NCBI GenBank assembly: GCA_910583965.1
Contig: CAJUAE010000044.1
Location: forward strand, 1 to 26,553
DNA from: an uncultured Lachnospiraceae bacterium
Lineage (GTDB): Bacteria; Bacillota; Clostridia; Lachnospirales; Lachnospiraceae
Direction: 5' to 3'
Length of the DNA stretch: 26,553 nt
The position numbers and the translations under genes were made by a program. Each line of letters opens with the position of its first letter. The first letter of the stretch is position 1. The notes beneath the pieces were generated by a model. That model was not told the origin of the DNA and did not search any database. It saw nothing but the letters and a program-made list of their open reading frames with translations. This document shows, one piece after another, positions 1 to 7,570 of the stretch.

Positions 1-42
1 AGCCAATTATAACATATACCTTAAATTTAATCAATTATTTTT

Positions 43-129
43 CTACAGTTCCTTACTCTGCATCAGGCATTCCCACGAACCATCCGGCAGCTGCCTGACA
101 CTTCCATCCCCATCTTTTCTCTTTGCCAT
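43..129 (-). pseudogene. Truncated N-terminus of a phage/ICE-type tyrosine integrase
   Basis: A 28-codon frame starts with ATG at 129 and stops with TAG at 43-45. It has a strong ribosome site (AAAGGAG, 139-145) nine bases upstream. The peptide begins MAKRKDGDGSVRQLPDGSW, which resembles the short N-terminal arm-type DNA-binding domain (AP2-like, GS-x-R-x2-PDG-x-W) of integrases from integrative elements. Those proteins run to about 400 residues; here the frame stops right after the first beta strands and nothing recognisable follows down to base 1. The good ribosome site and the operator-like repeats upstream suggest it was once a regulated mobile-element gene. It is either a decayed remnant or a very small peptide gene. 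The match is by eye over few residues, so the family call is tentative. Confidence 0.45.
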
Positions 130-161
130 ATACCGATACTCCTTTCGATATTGTTATCCAT

Positions 162-197
162 AAGTGATATCCAAGTGATATCCACAGGTGATATCAC
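162..197. repeat. 11-bp tandem repeat plus palindrome, operator-like
   Basis: AAGTGATATCC occurs twice head to tail (162-172, 173-183). It is followed by the perfect palindrome GTGATATCAC (188-197), so GTGATATC appears three times. The 11-bp period is about one helical turn. The array lies just upstream of the integrase fragment at 43-129, where a repressor or activator would bind. No protein is identified that would bind it. Confidence 0.6.
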
Positions 198-246
198 TCA
201 CATTATAGGACATTATCAAACACAAGTATATTGTTAAAAAGCAACA

Positions 247-294
247 AAAAAGTGCCAAATGCAGGGCTTTCACACCATGTATTTGGCACTTTTT
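247..294 (-). terminator. Terminator after tpiA (possibly bidirectional)
   Basis: A perfect 14-bp stem (247-260 with 281-294, core AGTGCCAAAT/ATTTGGCACT) closes a 20-base loop. The A-rich left arm and T-rich right arm give a U-tract on either strand. It lies 18 bases beyond the tpiA stop, so it probably ends the pgk-tpiA transcript. Confidence 0.85.
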
Positions 295-311
295 ATTGTG
301 CACATTGCTGT

Positions 312-1061
312 TTACTTATAATTGACAATCTTTCCAAAATCAGCTTTCAAACTTGCCCCGCCTACAAGACCACCATCAATATCTGGCTGTGCAAAAAGTT
401 CTGCTGCATTGCCTGCATTGACAGAACCGCCATACTGAATACGTACCGCCTCTGCTGTAGCAGCATCATACATTTCAGCAATGCAGTCACGGATTCCCTT
501 GCAAACTTCCTGTGCCTGCTCCGTGGTTGCAGTCTTACCAGTTCCAATTGCCCAGATTGGCTCATATGCAATAACCAGTTTCTTTACCTGGTCTGCCGTA
601 ATGCCAACAAGGTCAGACTTAATCTGTAATCGAATCCAATCCATTGTCACGCCCATCTCTCTCTGTTCAAGAGATTCACCGCAGCAAAGAATTGGTGTGA
701 GACCATGCTCAAATGCTTTGACTACTTTCTTGTTCAGAAAAGCATCATCTTCCTTGAAATAATCACGACGCTCAGAATGTCCAATAATAACATACTTAAC
801 ACCAGCATCTACCAACATTCCTGGTGCAATTTCTCCTGTAAAAGCACCTTTTTCTTCAATGTACATATTCTCTGCGCCAACTTCTACATTTGTGCCTTTC
901 ACTGCCTCTACAACTGGTACAATATCAATCGCTGGCACACAGTATACCACATCAACATCATCAGATTTTACCAAATCTTTTAACTCGTCAACTAACTTAA
1001 CAGCCTCGCTGGGAGTCATATTCATTTTCCAGTTCCCAGCTACAATCTTTCTTCTTGCCAT
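312..1061 (-). CDS. tpiA: Triosephosphate isomerase
   Basis: Cytoplasmic glycolytic enzyme that interconverts dihydroxyacetone phosphate and glyceraldehyde 3-phosphate. The 249-residue length is normal for this TIM barrel. The substrate-binding Asn10/Lys12 lie in GNWKMN; the electrophilic His is in IIGHSERR (near residue 95); the catalytic Glu is in AYEPIWAIGTGKTA (near 167), which also holds the mobile loop 6. The phosphate-binding GGSV and GGLVGGASL motifs follow in the C-terminal third. ATG at 1061 has AGGGAGAA about ten bases upstream. It is 77 bases downstream of pgk with no terminator visible between, so the two are probably co-transcribed. The terminator at 247-294 follows. Confidence 0.98.
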   Translation of the reverse strand: MARRKIVAGNWKMNMTPSEAVKLVDELKDLVKSDDVDVVYCVPAIDIVPVVEAVKGTNVEVGAENMYIEEKGAFTGEIAPGMLVDAGVKYVIIGHSERRDYFKEDDAFLNKKVVKAFEHGLTPILCCGESLEQREMGVTMDWIRLQIKSDLVGITADQVKKLVIAYEPIWAIGTGKTATTEQAQEVCKGIRDCIAEMYDAATAEAVRIQYGGSVNAGNAAELFAQPDIDGGLVGGASLKADFGKIVNYK

Positions 1062-1138
1062 TTTATTTGTTCTCCCTTATCATTCTTCTAACAACTTAGT
1101 AAATTTTAGAAAGCATTCACCTAATTAAATTTGATTCA

Positions 1139-2362
1139 CTATTTGTCATCTGCCGCAACAACACCTGGAAGCTCCTTGCCCTCTAAGAACTCAAGGGAAG
1201 CGCCGCCGCCTGTAGAAATGTGACTCATTTTGTCAGCAAAACCTAACTGATTTACTGCTGCTGCAGAATCGCCTCCACCGATGATTGTAGTAGCTTCTGT
1301 CTCAGCAAGTGCTTTTGCTACAGCGATGGTTCCCTTTGCTAATATTGGATTTTCAAATACACCCATTGGTCCATTCCATACAACTGTCTTTGCGGATTTT
1401 ACAGCGTCTGCAAAGAGTTCTGCTGTCTTTGTTCCAATGTCAAGACCTTCCTTGCCTGCTGGAATCTTATCTGCATCCACAACCTCTATTGCAATTTCTG
1501 CATCAATTGGATTTGGGAATCCATCTGCAATTGTAGTATCGATTGGAAGAAGAAGCTTCTTTCCAAGCTTCTCAGCTTTCTCCATCATTTCCTTGCAATA
1601 GTCAAGTTTCTCATCATCAACTAAAGAATTTCCAATCTCATAGCCCTTTGCCTTTAAGAAAGTAAATGCCATACCACCACCGATAATTAATGTATCGCAC
1701 TTCTCTAACAGATTGTTAATAACATTTAACTTATCAGCAACCTTTGCACCACCGAGAATTGCTACAAATGGTCTTACAGGATTTTCTACTGCATTTCCAA
1801 GGAAATCAATTTCCTTCTGCATTAAGTATCCAACTGCATTCTCACCGCCTTTTGCTGTGATAAACTTTGTAACACCCTCGACAGATGCATGTGCTCTGTG
1901 TGAAGATCCAAATGCATCACATACATACAAATCAGCAAGGTCCGCAAGCTCTTTGCTAAATTCCTCACCATTCTTTGTCTCCTCTTTGCCGCGGAAACGT
2001 GTGTTCTGCAACAGTATAACATCTCCTTCATTCATTGCTGCTACTGCGTCTGTAGTCTCTTGACCAGTTACATTGTAATCAGAAATAAACTTTACTTCTT
2101 TTCCAAGTTTCTCTGAAAGTCTCTTTGCAACTGGAGCCAGTGATTCGCCCTCGTTCGGTCCATTCTTTACTTTTCCTAAATGAGAGCAAAGAATTACCTT
2201 TCCGCCATCTTTAATCAGCTTATTAATTGTAGGAAGTGCTGCCACAATACGTGTCTCATCTGTAATTTCACCATTTTTAAGTGGTACATTAAAGTCACAT
2301 CTCACAAGTACTCTTTTTCCTTTTGCATTGATATCATCAACTGATTTTTTATTTAATCCCAT
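1139..2362 (-). CDS. pgk: Phosphoglycerate kinase
   Basis: Transfers the acyl phosphate of 1,3-bisphosphoglycerate to ADP in glycolysis. Its 407 residues are close to the usual ~395-415. Substrate-side motifs VRCDFNVPL (20-28, Arg21, Asp23, Asn25) and NTRF sit in the N-terminal domain. LGGAKVADKL, GGGMAFTF, WNGPMGVFE, GGGDSAAAV and the C-terminal STGGGASLEFLEG build the nucleotide-binding domain. The ribosome site before the ATG is weak (AGCGGAA). A near-consensus promoter lies at 2441-2470, so pgk-tpiA can be transcribed independently of gap, which ends in its own terminator. Confidence 0.98.
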   Translation of the reverse strand: MGLNKKSVDDINAKGKRVLVRCDFNVPLKNGEITDETRIVAALPTINKLIKDGGKVILCSHLGKVKNGPNEGESLAPVAKRLSEKLGKEVKFISDYNVTGQETTDAVAAMNEGDVILLQNTRFRGKEETKNGEEFSKELADLADLYVCDAFGSSHRAHASVEGVTKFITAKGGENAVGYLMQKEIDFLGNAVENPVRPFVAILGGAKVADKLNVINNLLEKCDTLIIGGGMAFTFLKAKGYEIGNSLVDDEKLDYCKEMMEKAEKLGKKLLLPIDTTIADGFPNPIDAEIAIEVVDADKIPAGKEGLDIGTKTAELFADAVKSAKTVVWNGPMGVFENPILAKGTIAVAKALAETEATTIIGGGDSAAAVNQLGFADKMSHISTGGGASLEFLEGKELPGVVAADDK

Positions 2363-2440
2363 TTTAATATTCCGCTATTAGAACATATACAAAAGCGTAT
2401 ATAATAGCTTTTCCTTTCCTATATTTTTATTTCGCCCTAA

Positions 2441-2470
2441 ATTTTAAACAGCTTCAAATTTCTTAGTCAA
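2441..2470 (-). promoter_or_regulatory. Promoter for pgk-tpiA
   Basis: Reading on the minus strand, TTGACT (2465-2470) and TAAAAT (2441-2446) are separated by 18 bases. This is a housekeeping-type -35/-10 pair about 80 bases upstream of the pgk start. Confidence 0.6.
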
Positions 2471-2655
2471 TATTAATTTACAATTTTAATTCCTTAAAAT
2501 ATCTTTATTACTCTTTCAACCAAATAAAAATTTCCTTTATCGTCACGTGCTCTGTATAGTGCTTACGTAACTTATTTCACTTACACAGGTTATTCAATCA
2601 AGTAGGAACGGTTTACTTCCCCTCCTCGCCGCGCGACGCCTTAGCGGCCTATTTC
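2471..2655. other. gap-pgk intergenic region with a GC-rich patch
   Basis: No gene is supported here. Most of the stretch is very AT-rich, but about 2623-2651 is a conspicuous GC-rich patch (CGCCGCGCGACGCC then GCGGCC). On the minus strand it can form a short GCCGC/GCGGC stem. It lies directly beyond the gap terminator. No known element is recognised. Confidence 0.4.
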
Positions 2656-2689
2656 CAAAAGAAAGGTCCGGTCCATTAGACCGGACCTT
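2656..2689 (-). terminator. Rho-independent terminator after gap
   Basis: A perfect 11-bp GC-rich stem AAGGTCCGGTC (2663-2673) pairs with 2679-2689 around a 5-base loop. On the minus strand it is followed by TTTCTTTT. It lies 25 bases past the gap stop. Confidence 0.9.
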
Positions 2690-2714
2690 GATAGGTCTTT
2701 TTATTGATACGCGA

Positions 2715-3731
2715 TTATGATAACTCTGAGAAGTACTTAATTGTACGAACCATCTGAGATGTGTAGCTGTTCTCGTTGTCATACCAAGATACAACCTGTA
2801 CCTCATACTGGTCATCAGAAACCTTATTTACCATTGTCTGTGTAGCATCAAACAGAGAACCAAATCTCATTCCAATTACATCAGAAGAAACGATCTCATC
2901 CTCGTTGTATCCGAAAGACTCATTTGCTGCTGCCTTCATTGCTGCATTGATGCCCTCTTTTGTCACATCGGCCTTGTTTACTACTGCTGTCAAAATTGTA
3001 GTTGAACCTGTTGGTGTCGGAACACGCTGTGCAGAACCAATAAGCTTGCCGTTTAACTCTGGGATAACCAGACCGATAGCCTTTGCAGCACCTGTGCTGT
3101 TTGGAACAATATTTACTGCTGCTGCTCTTGATCTTCTCAGATCACCCTTTCTCTGAGGTCCATCAAGAGTCATCTGATCACCTGTATAAGCATGGATTGT
3201 CACCATGATACCAGACTGAATTGGTGCATACTTGTTAAGTGCATCTGCCATAGGAGCCAGACAGTTTGTTGTACAAGATGCTGCTGAAATAATTGTATCA
3301 GATGCCTTCAATGTCTCATGATTTGTATTGTATACAATTGTAGGAAGATCGTTTCCAGCCGGAGCAGAGATAACAACCTTGCGAGCGCCAGCATTGATGT
3401 GTGCCTGAGCTTTATCCTTGCTTGTATAGAAACCTGAACACTCTAATACAACGTCAACCTTTAATTCTCCCCAAGGACAATTGTTTGCATCAGGAAAAGC
3501 ATAAATCTTAATCTCTTTTCCGTCCACTGTGATAGAATCCTCACCTGCAGAAACCTTGTCCGCCAGCTCATATTTTCCCTGTGAAGAATCATACTTCAAC
3601 AGATGTGCCAACATCTTAGGGCTTGTCAAATCATTGATCGCTACTACTTCATATCCCTCTGCATTGAACATCTGTCTAAATGCAAGACGGCCAATACGGC
3701 CAAAACCATTGATCGCTACTCTTACTGCCAT
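2715..3731 (-). CDS. gap: Glyceraldehyde-3-phosphate dehydrogenase
   Basis: Catalyses phosphorylating NAD-dependent oxidation of glyceraldehyde 3-phosphate in glycolysis. Its 338 residues match the family. The Rossmann fold opens with INGFGRIGRLAFR. The catalytic Cys is in SAASCTTNCLAP (about residue 153) and the phosphate/NAD residues in the C-terminal YDNENSYTSQMVRT. The ATG at 3731 has a full AGGAGGAAAATAAC ribosome site. The gene is transcribed away from the PHP gene across a 355-base AT-rich region. A strong terminator follows before pgk, which would allow gap mRNA to exceed that of pgk-tpiA. Confidence 0.98.
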   Translation of the reverse strand: MAVRVAINGFGRIGRLAFRQMFNAEGYEVVAINDLTSPKMLAHLLKYDSSQGKYELADKVSAGEDSITVDGKEIKIYAFPDANNCPWGELKVDVVLECSGFYTSKDKAQAHINAGARKVVISAPAGNDLPTIVYNTNHETLKASDTIISAASCTTNCLAPMADALNKYAPIQSGIMVTIHAYTGDQMTLDGPQRKGDLRRSRAAAVNIVPNSTGAAKAIGLVIPELNGKLIGSAQRVPTPTGSTTILTAVVNKADVTKEGINAAMKAAANESFGYNEDEIVSSDVIGMRFGSLFDATQTMVNKVSDDQYEVQVVSWYDNENSYTSQMVRTIKYFSELS

Positions 3732-4086
3732 GTTATTTTCCTCCTAAAATAGATAATATTATTTTATCATCTTTGTCTTGTCCCCCAATTACACACAGAT
3801 ACCATTTTGTCTCTAACCCGATTACCATTTTTATACATAGAAACGGTTAAAAAAGTCACGGATTTTGGCAGATTGTGTAAAATGTTTGACAAAATTTTAT
3901 CAACAAATTTATTTTACCTAATTATGGCATAAAATTCAAGATATATTTTGAAAAAAATCCTAAAAAGTTCTGTAAAATTTTTGATAAGGATTTTTAATAT
4001 TTTTTCATTCTATTTTTTATAGGATTCTATCGCAATCTGTGTTAAAATAAGAAATAGACTTTTTATTTCGCAAAGGAGGATTTTCT
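3732..4086. other. Divergent gap / PHP intergenic region
   Basis: This 355-base, strongly AT-rich stretch has no gene. For the plus strand it holds a TGT-TAAAAT extended -10 (4040-4048) 39 bases before the PHP start, and a possible TTGACA further up near 3887. For gap the best candidate is GTGACT (3855-3860) with TATAAA (3830-3835), but the 19-base spacer is long. The multiple candidates make the real start sites uncertain. Confidence 0.4.
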
Positions 4087-4902
4087 ATGGCGATTAAAGC
4101 CGATTTTCATATACACACAAGTTTTTCTGGGGATAGTGATGCTCCTATGGAAGAAATGATACAGCGTGCTATCTCACTTGGACTCACACACATTTGCATT
4201 ACAGAGCATTATGACCCTGATTATATCTATGCGTCAAATGAGAACACAATTTTCGAGCTCAACACAGACTCGTATCTATATGAACTTTTAAAATTACGGG
4301 AAAAATATAAAGGCCAAATCACTGTAGGCTTTGGCGTCGAACTTGGCTTACAACCTCATTTAAAACGTCCCTTGGCAGTATATACCAAATCACATGATTT
4401 TGATTTTATTATTGGCTCCTCACACTTATGCAATCGAAAAGACCCTTATTATCCTGCCTTTTTTGAAGGACGTAGCGAGGACGAGGCACATCACGAATAT
4501 TTTACCTCTGTGCTAGCGTGTGTAAAAGCGCTTCCTTATTTTGATATATATGGTCATTTGGACTATGTGGTACGCTATGGTCCTACCAAAAATGAACAGT
4601 ACACCTACGCAAAACATGCCGACGTTATCGACAAGATTTTATCGCACCTTATCGAAAACGAAAAAGGGATTGAAGTCAATACTACTGGTTTTCGTATTGG
4701 GCTTGGACAACCAAATCCTTGTATTGATATTCTAAAGCGATTTCATGCACTGGGCGGCGAAATCATTACGATTGGTTCTGACGCACACAAGCCCAGAGAA
4801 ATCGCACAAGAATTCGAGCAAACACGCGAACTTCTGTTAACCTGCGGCTTCAAATACTATTGTGTTTTTCAGTCTCGTATACCAGAATATTTGAAACTCT
4901 AA
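4087..4902 (+). CDS. PHP-domain phosphatase, histidinol-phosphatase (HisK/HisJ) type
   Basis: Predicted cytoplasmic metal-dependent phosphatase of the PHP superfamily, 271 residues (family ~250-280). The metal-binding residues are in the expected order: H8-x-H10, ITEHYD (His41), GVELGLQPH (Glu near 88), GSSHL, YGHLDYV and GSDAHKP near the C-terminus. HisK members dephosphorylate L-histidinol phosphate, the penultimate step of histidine synthesis. No other his gene is nearby, so another phosphorylated substrate is possible. ATG 4087 has a strong AAAGGAGGA site. It ends 18 bases from the convergent mnmA, with no terminator visible between them. Confidence 0.85.
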   Translation: MAIKADFHIHTSFSGDSDAPMEEMIQRAISLGLTHICITEHYDPDYIYASNENTIFELNTDSYLYELLKLREKYKGQITVGFGVELGLQPHLKRPLAVYTKSHDFDFIIGSSHLCNRKDPYYPAFFEGRSEDEAHHEYFTSVLACVKALPYFDIYGHLDYVVRYGPTKNEQYTYAKHADVIDKILSHLIENEKGIEVNTTGFRIGLGQPNPCIDILKRFHALGGEIITIGSDAHKPREIAQEFEQTRELLLTCGFKYYCVFQSRIPEYLKL

Positions 4903-4920
4903 GCAACCGTTCTGAAATTA

Positions 4921-5994
4921 CTACACAATCGTTCCTCCACCAAAAACATAATCATTCACGTAAAACACAACTGCCTGTCCGGGTGTGACTGCCCTGACAG
5001 GCTTTTTAAAGTGACACTTAATCTGTCCGCCTGGCAGTTTCTCAATCACACAGGCTTCCCCCGCATGAGAATAGCGAATCTTGGCTGTCACCTCTACTGG
5101 TTCTGTGATATCTTCAACCGCCATAAAGTTTAGATCATCACACACCAGCACATCTGTCCATACTTCCTCTGCTTCCCCTATTACTACTTCATTCGTTTCC
5201 GGCCGAATCTTTGTCACAAAAACAGGGTGCCCCATCGCGAGATTTAATCCCTTACGCTGCCCTATAGTGTAATGTATAATTCCTTTGTGTTGTCCAAGGA
5301 TTTTCCCCGACGTTGTCACAAAATTTCCTGGCGCTGGCACATGGTCTCCTGCTTCTCTTTGAACGACTGACGCATAGTCGTTATCGGGCACAAAACAGAT
5401 ATCTTGACTGTCCGGTTTTGCTGCTACAGGAAGATCAAGCTGTTTGGCAAGCACCCTAATCTTTTCTTTTTTATAATCGCCCACTGGCATCAGTGTATGC
5501 GCAAGCTGATGTTGCGTGAGATTATAGAGTGCATATGTCTGATCTTTTTGGGTAGTGACTGAACTGCGAATCACATATCTGCCATTCTCTAGCTGTGCAA
5601 TACGCGCATAATGTCCTGTTGCAATATAATCTGCTCCTAATTCTATGCTTCTTTGCAACAACGCCTCCCACTTTACATGTCTGTTGCAGAGAATACATGG
5701 ATTTGGTGTTCTACCATGCAAATACTCCTCCACAAAAGGGTTTATTACACAGTCTCGAAACGTCTTTTTAAAATTTAGTACATAAAATGGTATTTCAAGT
5801 TTCGCAGCGACTCGTCTTGCATCATCCACTGCGCTCAGACCACAGCAACTTCCATTTTCCTCGGCTGCCTGCTCGTCATCTTGCCAGATTTGCATTGTCA
5901 CACCAATAACATTATACCCTTGTTCCTTTAACAAATATGCTGCCACAGACGAATCCACCCCGCCTGACATACCAACGACTACTTTCTTTCCCAT
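4921..5994 (-). CDS. mnmA: tRNA-specific 2-thiouridylase MnmA
   Basis: Thiolates uridine 34 of Lys, Glu and Gln tRNAs using ATP and sulfur relayed by a cysteine desulfurase. The 357 residues are standard. The PP-loop ATP site is GMSGGVDSS (8-16). The catalytic nucleophile Cys100 is in GRTPNPCILCN, and the second active-site Cys200 in DSQDICFV. GQRKGLNLAMGH and a C-terminal beta-barrel follow. A longer frame with TTG at 6015 exists, but ATG 5994 is preferred. It has GGGAG seven bases upstream, the conserved start MGKKVVVGMSGG, and the TTG lies at or before the likely transcription start from the 6019-6047 promoter. Confidence 0.96.
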   Translation of the reverse strand: MGKKVVVGMSGGVDSSVAAYLLKEQGYNVIGVTMQIWQDDEQAAEENGSCCGLSAVDDARRVAAKLEIPFYVLNFKKTFRDCVINPFVEEYLHGRTPNPCILCNRHVKWEALLQRSIELGADYIATGHYARIAQLENGRYVIRSSVTTQKDQTYALYNLTQHQLAHTLMPVGDYKKEKIRVLAKQLDLPVAAKPDSQDICFVPDNDYASVVQREAGDHVPAPGNFVTTSGKILGQHKGIIHYTIGQRKGLNLAMGHPVFVTKIRPETNEVVIGEAEEVWTDVLVCDDLNFMAVEDITEPVEVTAKIRYSHAGEACVIEKLPGGQIKCHFKKPVRAVTPGQAVVFYVNDYVFGGGTIV

Positions 5995-6018
5995 AATTCT
6001 CCCGCCTTTCTTCAATGG

Positions 6019-6047
6019 ATAATAGCACTCCCTCTCAATCCTGTCAA
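6019..6047 (-). promoter_or_regulatory. Promoter for mnmA
   Basis: On the minus strand, TTGACA (6042-6047), a 17-base spacer and TATTAT (6019-6024) form a near-consensus sigma-A-type promoter. It predicts a short leader of about 18 bases before ATG 5994. Confidence 0.8.
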
Positions 6048-6059
6048 GGCAGAGACATA

Positions 6060-6087
6060 TTTACAAAATTTTTCCATACATTATAGA
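6060..6087 (+). promoter_or_regulatory. Promoter for the SpoVB-like flippase gene
   Basis: TTTACA (6060-6065) and TATAGA (6082-6087) are 16 bases apart. The predicted transcription start is close to 6094, which favours translation from ATG 6112 over 6094. It is back to back with the mnmA promoter, with only 12 bases between the two -35 boxes. Confidence 0.6.
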
Positions 6088-6111
6088 AAGTGAATGTGTT
6101 GGAGTCACCCT

Positions 6112-7479
6112 ATGTCAAACATATCCGCAAAAAAACTCCGAGATTATCTCAATCCTAACTATCTAAAAAATCCGATTGTCACTGGCACCCTTTTTCTCAC
6201 TGTGGCAGGAATTATCACAAAATTGATTGGATTCTTCTATCGCATTTTTCTCTCAAGAACCTTTAATGAAGAAAATCTTGGCGTTTTTGGTCTGATTGGT
6301 CCTGTTATGATGCTAGTACACGCTGTATGTGCTTCTGGCATCCAGAATGCTATCACACGGTTTGTTGCTGCCTCAAAAAGAGACAGAGCTGCGGAGACTT
6401 ACAGTTTTCTTTTTACTGGAATTGCAATATCTGCTATTCTCTCTGGGGTTATGGGATATCTTATTTTTGACCATGCGCCTTACATTGCAATCCAACTCAT
6501 TGGTGAGCGGCGGTGCATTCCTCTCCTGCGCATCTGCGCGTTGTCCTTTCCTCTCGCAACGCTTCATTCCTGTATCAATGGTTTTTTCTATGGACAGAAA
6601 AAGGCTGCTATTCCAGCATGGTCCATGATTATAGAACAAACCTGTCGTGTAGTCACTGTCTATATTTTATGTCGTCTTTCCATTGAGTCTGGCCTAAATA
6701 TATCATTATCTTTTATTTGTATAGGACTGTTAGTAGGCGAGTTTTCCTCTGCATTGTTCTCCTGTTTCATGTTGGCAATCCGACAGGATAAAACAGACTT
6801 TTGCATTCGCAGAGCACTCTCCTTTGAAAAAGGAGGCGCGATAATGTCTCTCGCTTTACCAATCAGTCTAAATAGAATCTGTATCAGCTTTATCTCCTCC
6901 GTGGAAACTATACAACTTCCCAAAATGCTTGTCGCCAGCGGTTTAAGTTCCTCCTCAGCGCTGTCATTATATGGCGTTTTCTCAGGAATGGCAATCCCAC
7001 TGATTATGTTTCCAAGTGCTTTCACCGGCTCCGTTGCATCCCTTTTACTCCCTTCTGTATCAGAAGCCCAAGCACAAGGCAACGACCAGCGAATACGCAA
7101 GACCATCTATCTGACGATTGGCTTTTGTTTTTTTCTTGGCGTTTGTTGTTTTGTGTTTTTCTTTACATTTGCAGATTTGCTTGGAGAAATGCTTTTTGAC
7201 AGCGATATTGCCGCAAGCCAAATTCGCGCTCTTTCCTTTGTATGCCCTTTTCTATATATGTCAGGTACACTTTGTAGTATTCTTCACGGACTTGGCAAGA
7301 CTGGTATCACCTTTCTTTTTAATGTATCAAGTATTTTATTGCGCCTTGCTTTTGTGCTTTTTGTAGTTCCCACTGTTGGATTTTCCGGTTATATTTATGG
7401 CACACTCTGCAGTCAGATTTTTTTTGATTTCCTAATTATTCTTGCTTTACGACGCTATATGTTATATGATAAAAAATAG
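6112..7479 (+). CDS. SpoVB/RfbX-like lipid-linked polysaccharide flippase
   Basis: Predicted integral membrane protein of the MOP (MATE/MurJ/SpoVB) exporter superfamily, 455 residues, with roughly a dozen hydrophobic segments along its length. The N-terminus (NPIVTGTLFLTVAGIITKLI followed by GFFYRIFLSR) is typical of the SpoVB group. These proteins flip lipid-linked glycans; SpoVB acts in spore cortex formation, while relatives handle other polysaccharides. The exact substrate here is not shown. ATG 6112 is chosen over an in-frame ATG at 6094 because TTGGAG (6099-6104) is seven bases before it. It lies upstream of the DAHP synthase, about 90 bases apart. Confidence 0.8.
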   Translation: MSNISAKKLRDYLNPNYLKNPIVTGTLFLTVAGIITKLIGFFYRIFLSRTFNEENLGVFGLIGPVMMLVHAVCASGIQNAITRFVAASKRDRAAETYSFLFTGIAISAILSGVMGYLIFDHAPYIAIQLIGERRCIPLLRICALSFPLATLHSCINGFFYGQKKAAIPAWSMIIEQTCRVVTVYILCRLSIESGLNISLSFICIGLLVGEFSSALFSCFMLAIRQDKTDFCIRRALSFEKGGAIMSLALPISLNRICISFISSVETIQLPKMLVASGLSSSSALSLYGVFSGMAIPLIMFPSAFTGSVASLLLPSVSEAQAQGNDQRIRKTIYLTIGFCFFLGVCCFVFFFTFADLLGEMLFDSDIAASQIRALSFVCPFLYMSGTLCSILHGLGKTGITFLFNVSSILLRLAFVLFVVPTVGFSGYIYGTLCSQIFFDFLIILALRRYMLYDKK

Positions 7480-7496
7480 TGTTTTATTGTTTTTCA

Positions 7497-7549
7497 GATC
7501 TGCAGAAAAACAACGAATATTATTTTCGTAAAATACTTTTCTACAGATC
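7497..7549 (+). promoter_or_regulatory. Imperfect inverted repeat in front of the DAHP synthase
   Basis: GATCTGCAGAAAA (7497-7509) and TTTTCTACAGATC (7537-7549) pair at 12 of 13 positions. They enclose a smaller ACGAA/TTCGT stem (7513-7517, 7525-7529). The outer arm ends just before the ribosome site (AAAGGGG, about 7556-7562). No T-tract follows, so it is not a plain terminator. It may be an operator or a translation-affecting leader fold; no regulator is identified. Confidence 0.5.
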
Positions 7550-7570
7550 CTCACGAAAGGGGTTTAACAA

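Noticed and set aside
2594..2815. A 73-codon minus-strand frame spanning the gap terminator
   Set aside because: It overlaps the gap C-terminus in another frame, crosses the terminator and reads as low-quality Arg-rich sequence.
3874..3893. TTGTG...ACAA dyad upstream of gap that could be a Rex site
   Set aside because: The spacing between the half sites is about two bases too long for Rex and the inner bases do not match.
5994..6015. TTG at 6015 as the start of mnmA
   Set aside because: It lies at or before the predicted transcription start and homology begins at ATG 5994 with a good ribosome site.
7480..7570. T-box leader in front of the DAHP synthase
   Set aside because: The region is under 100 bases, has no T-box sequence and no terminator.
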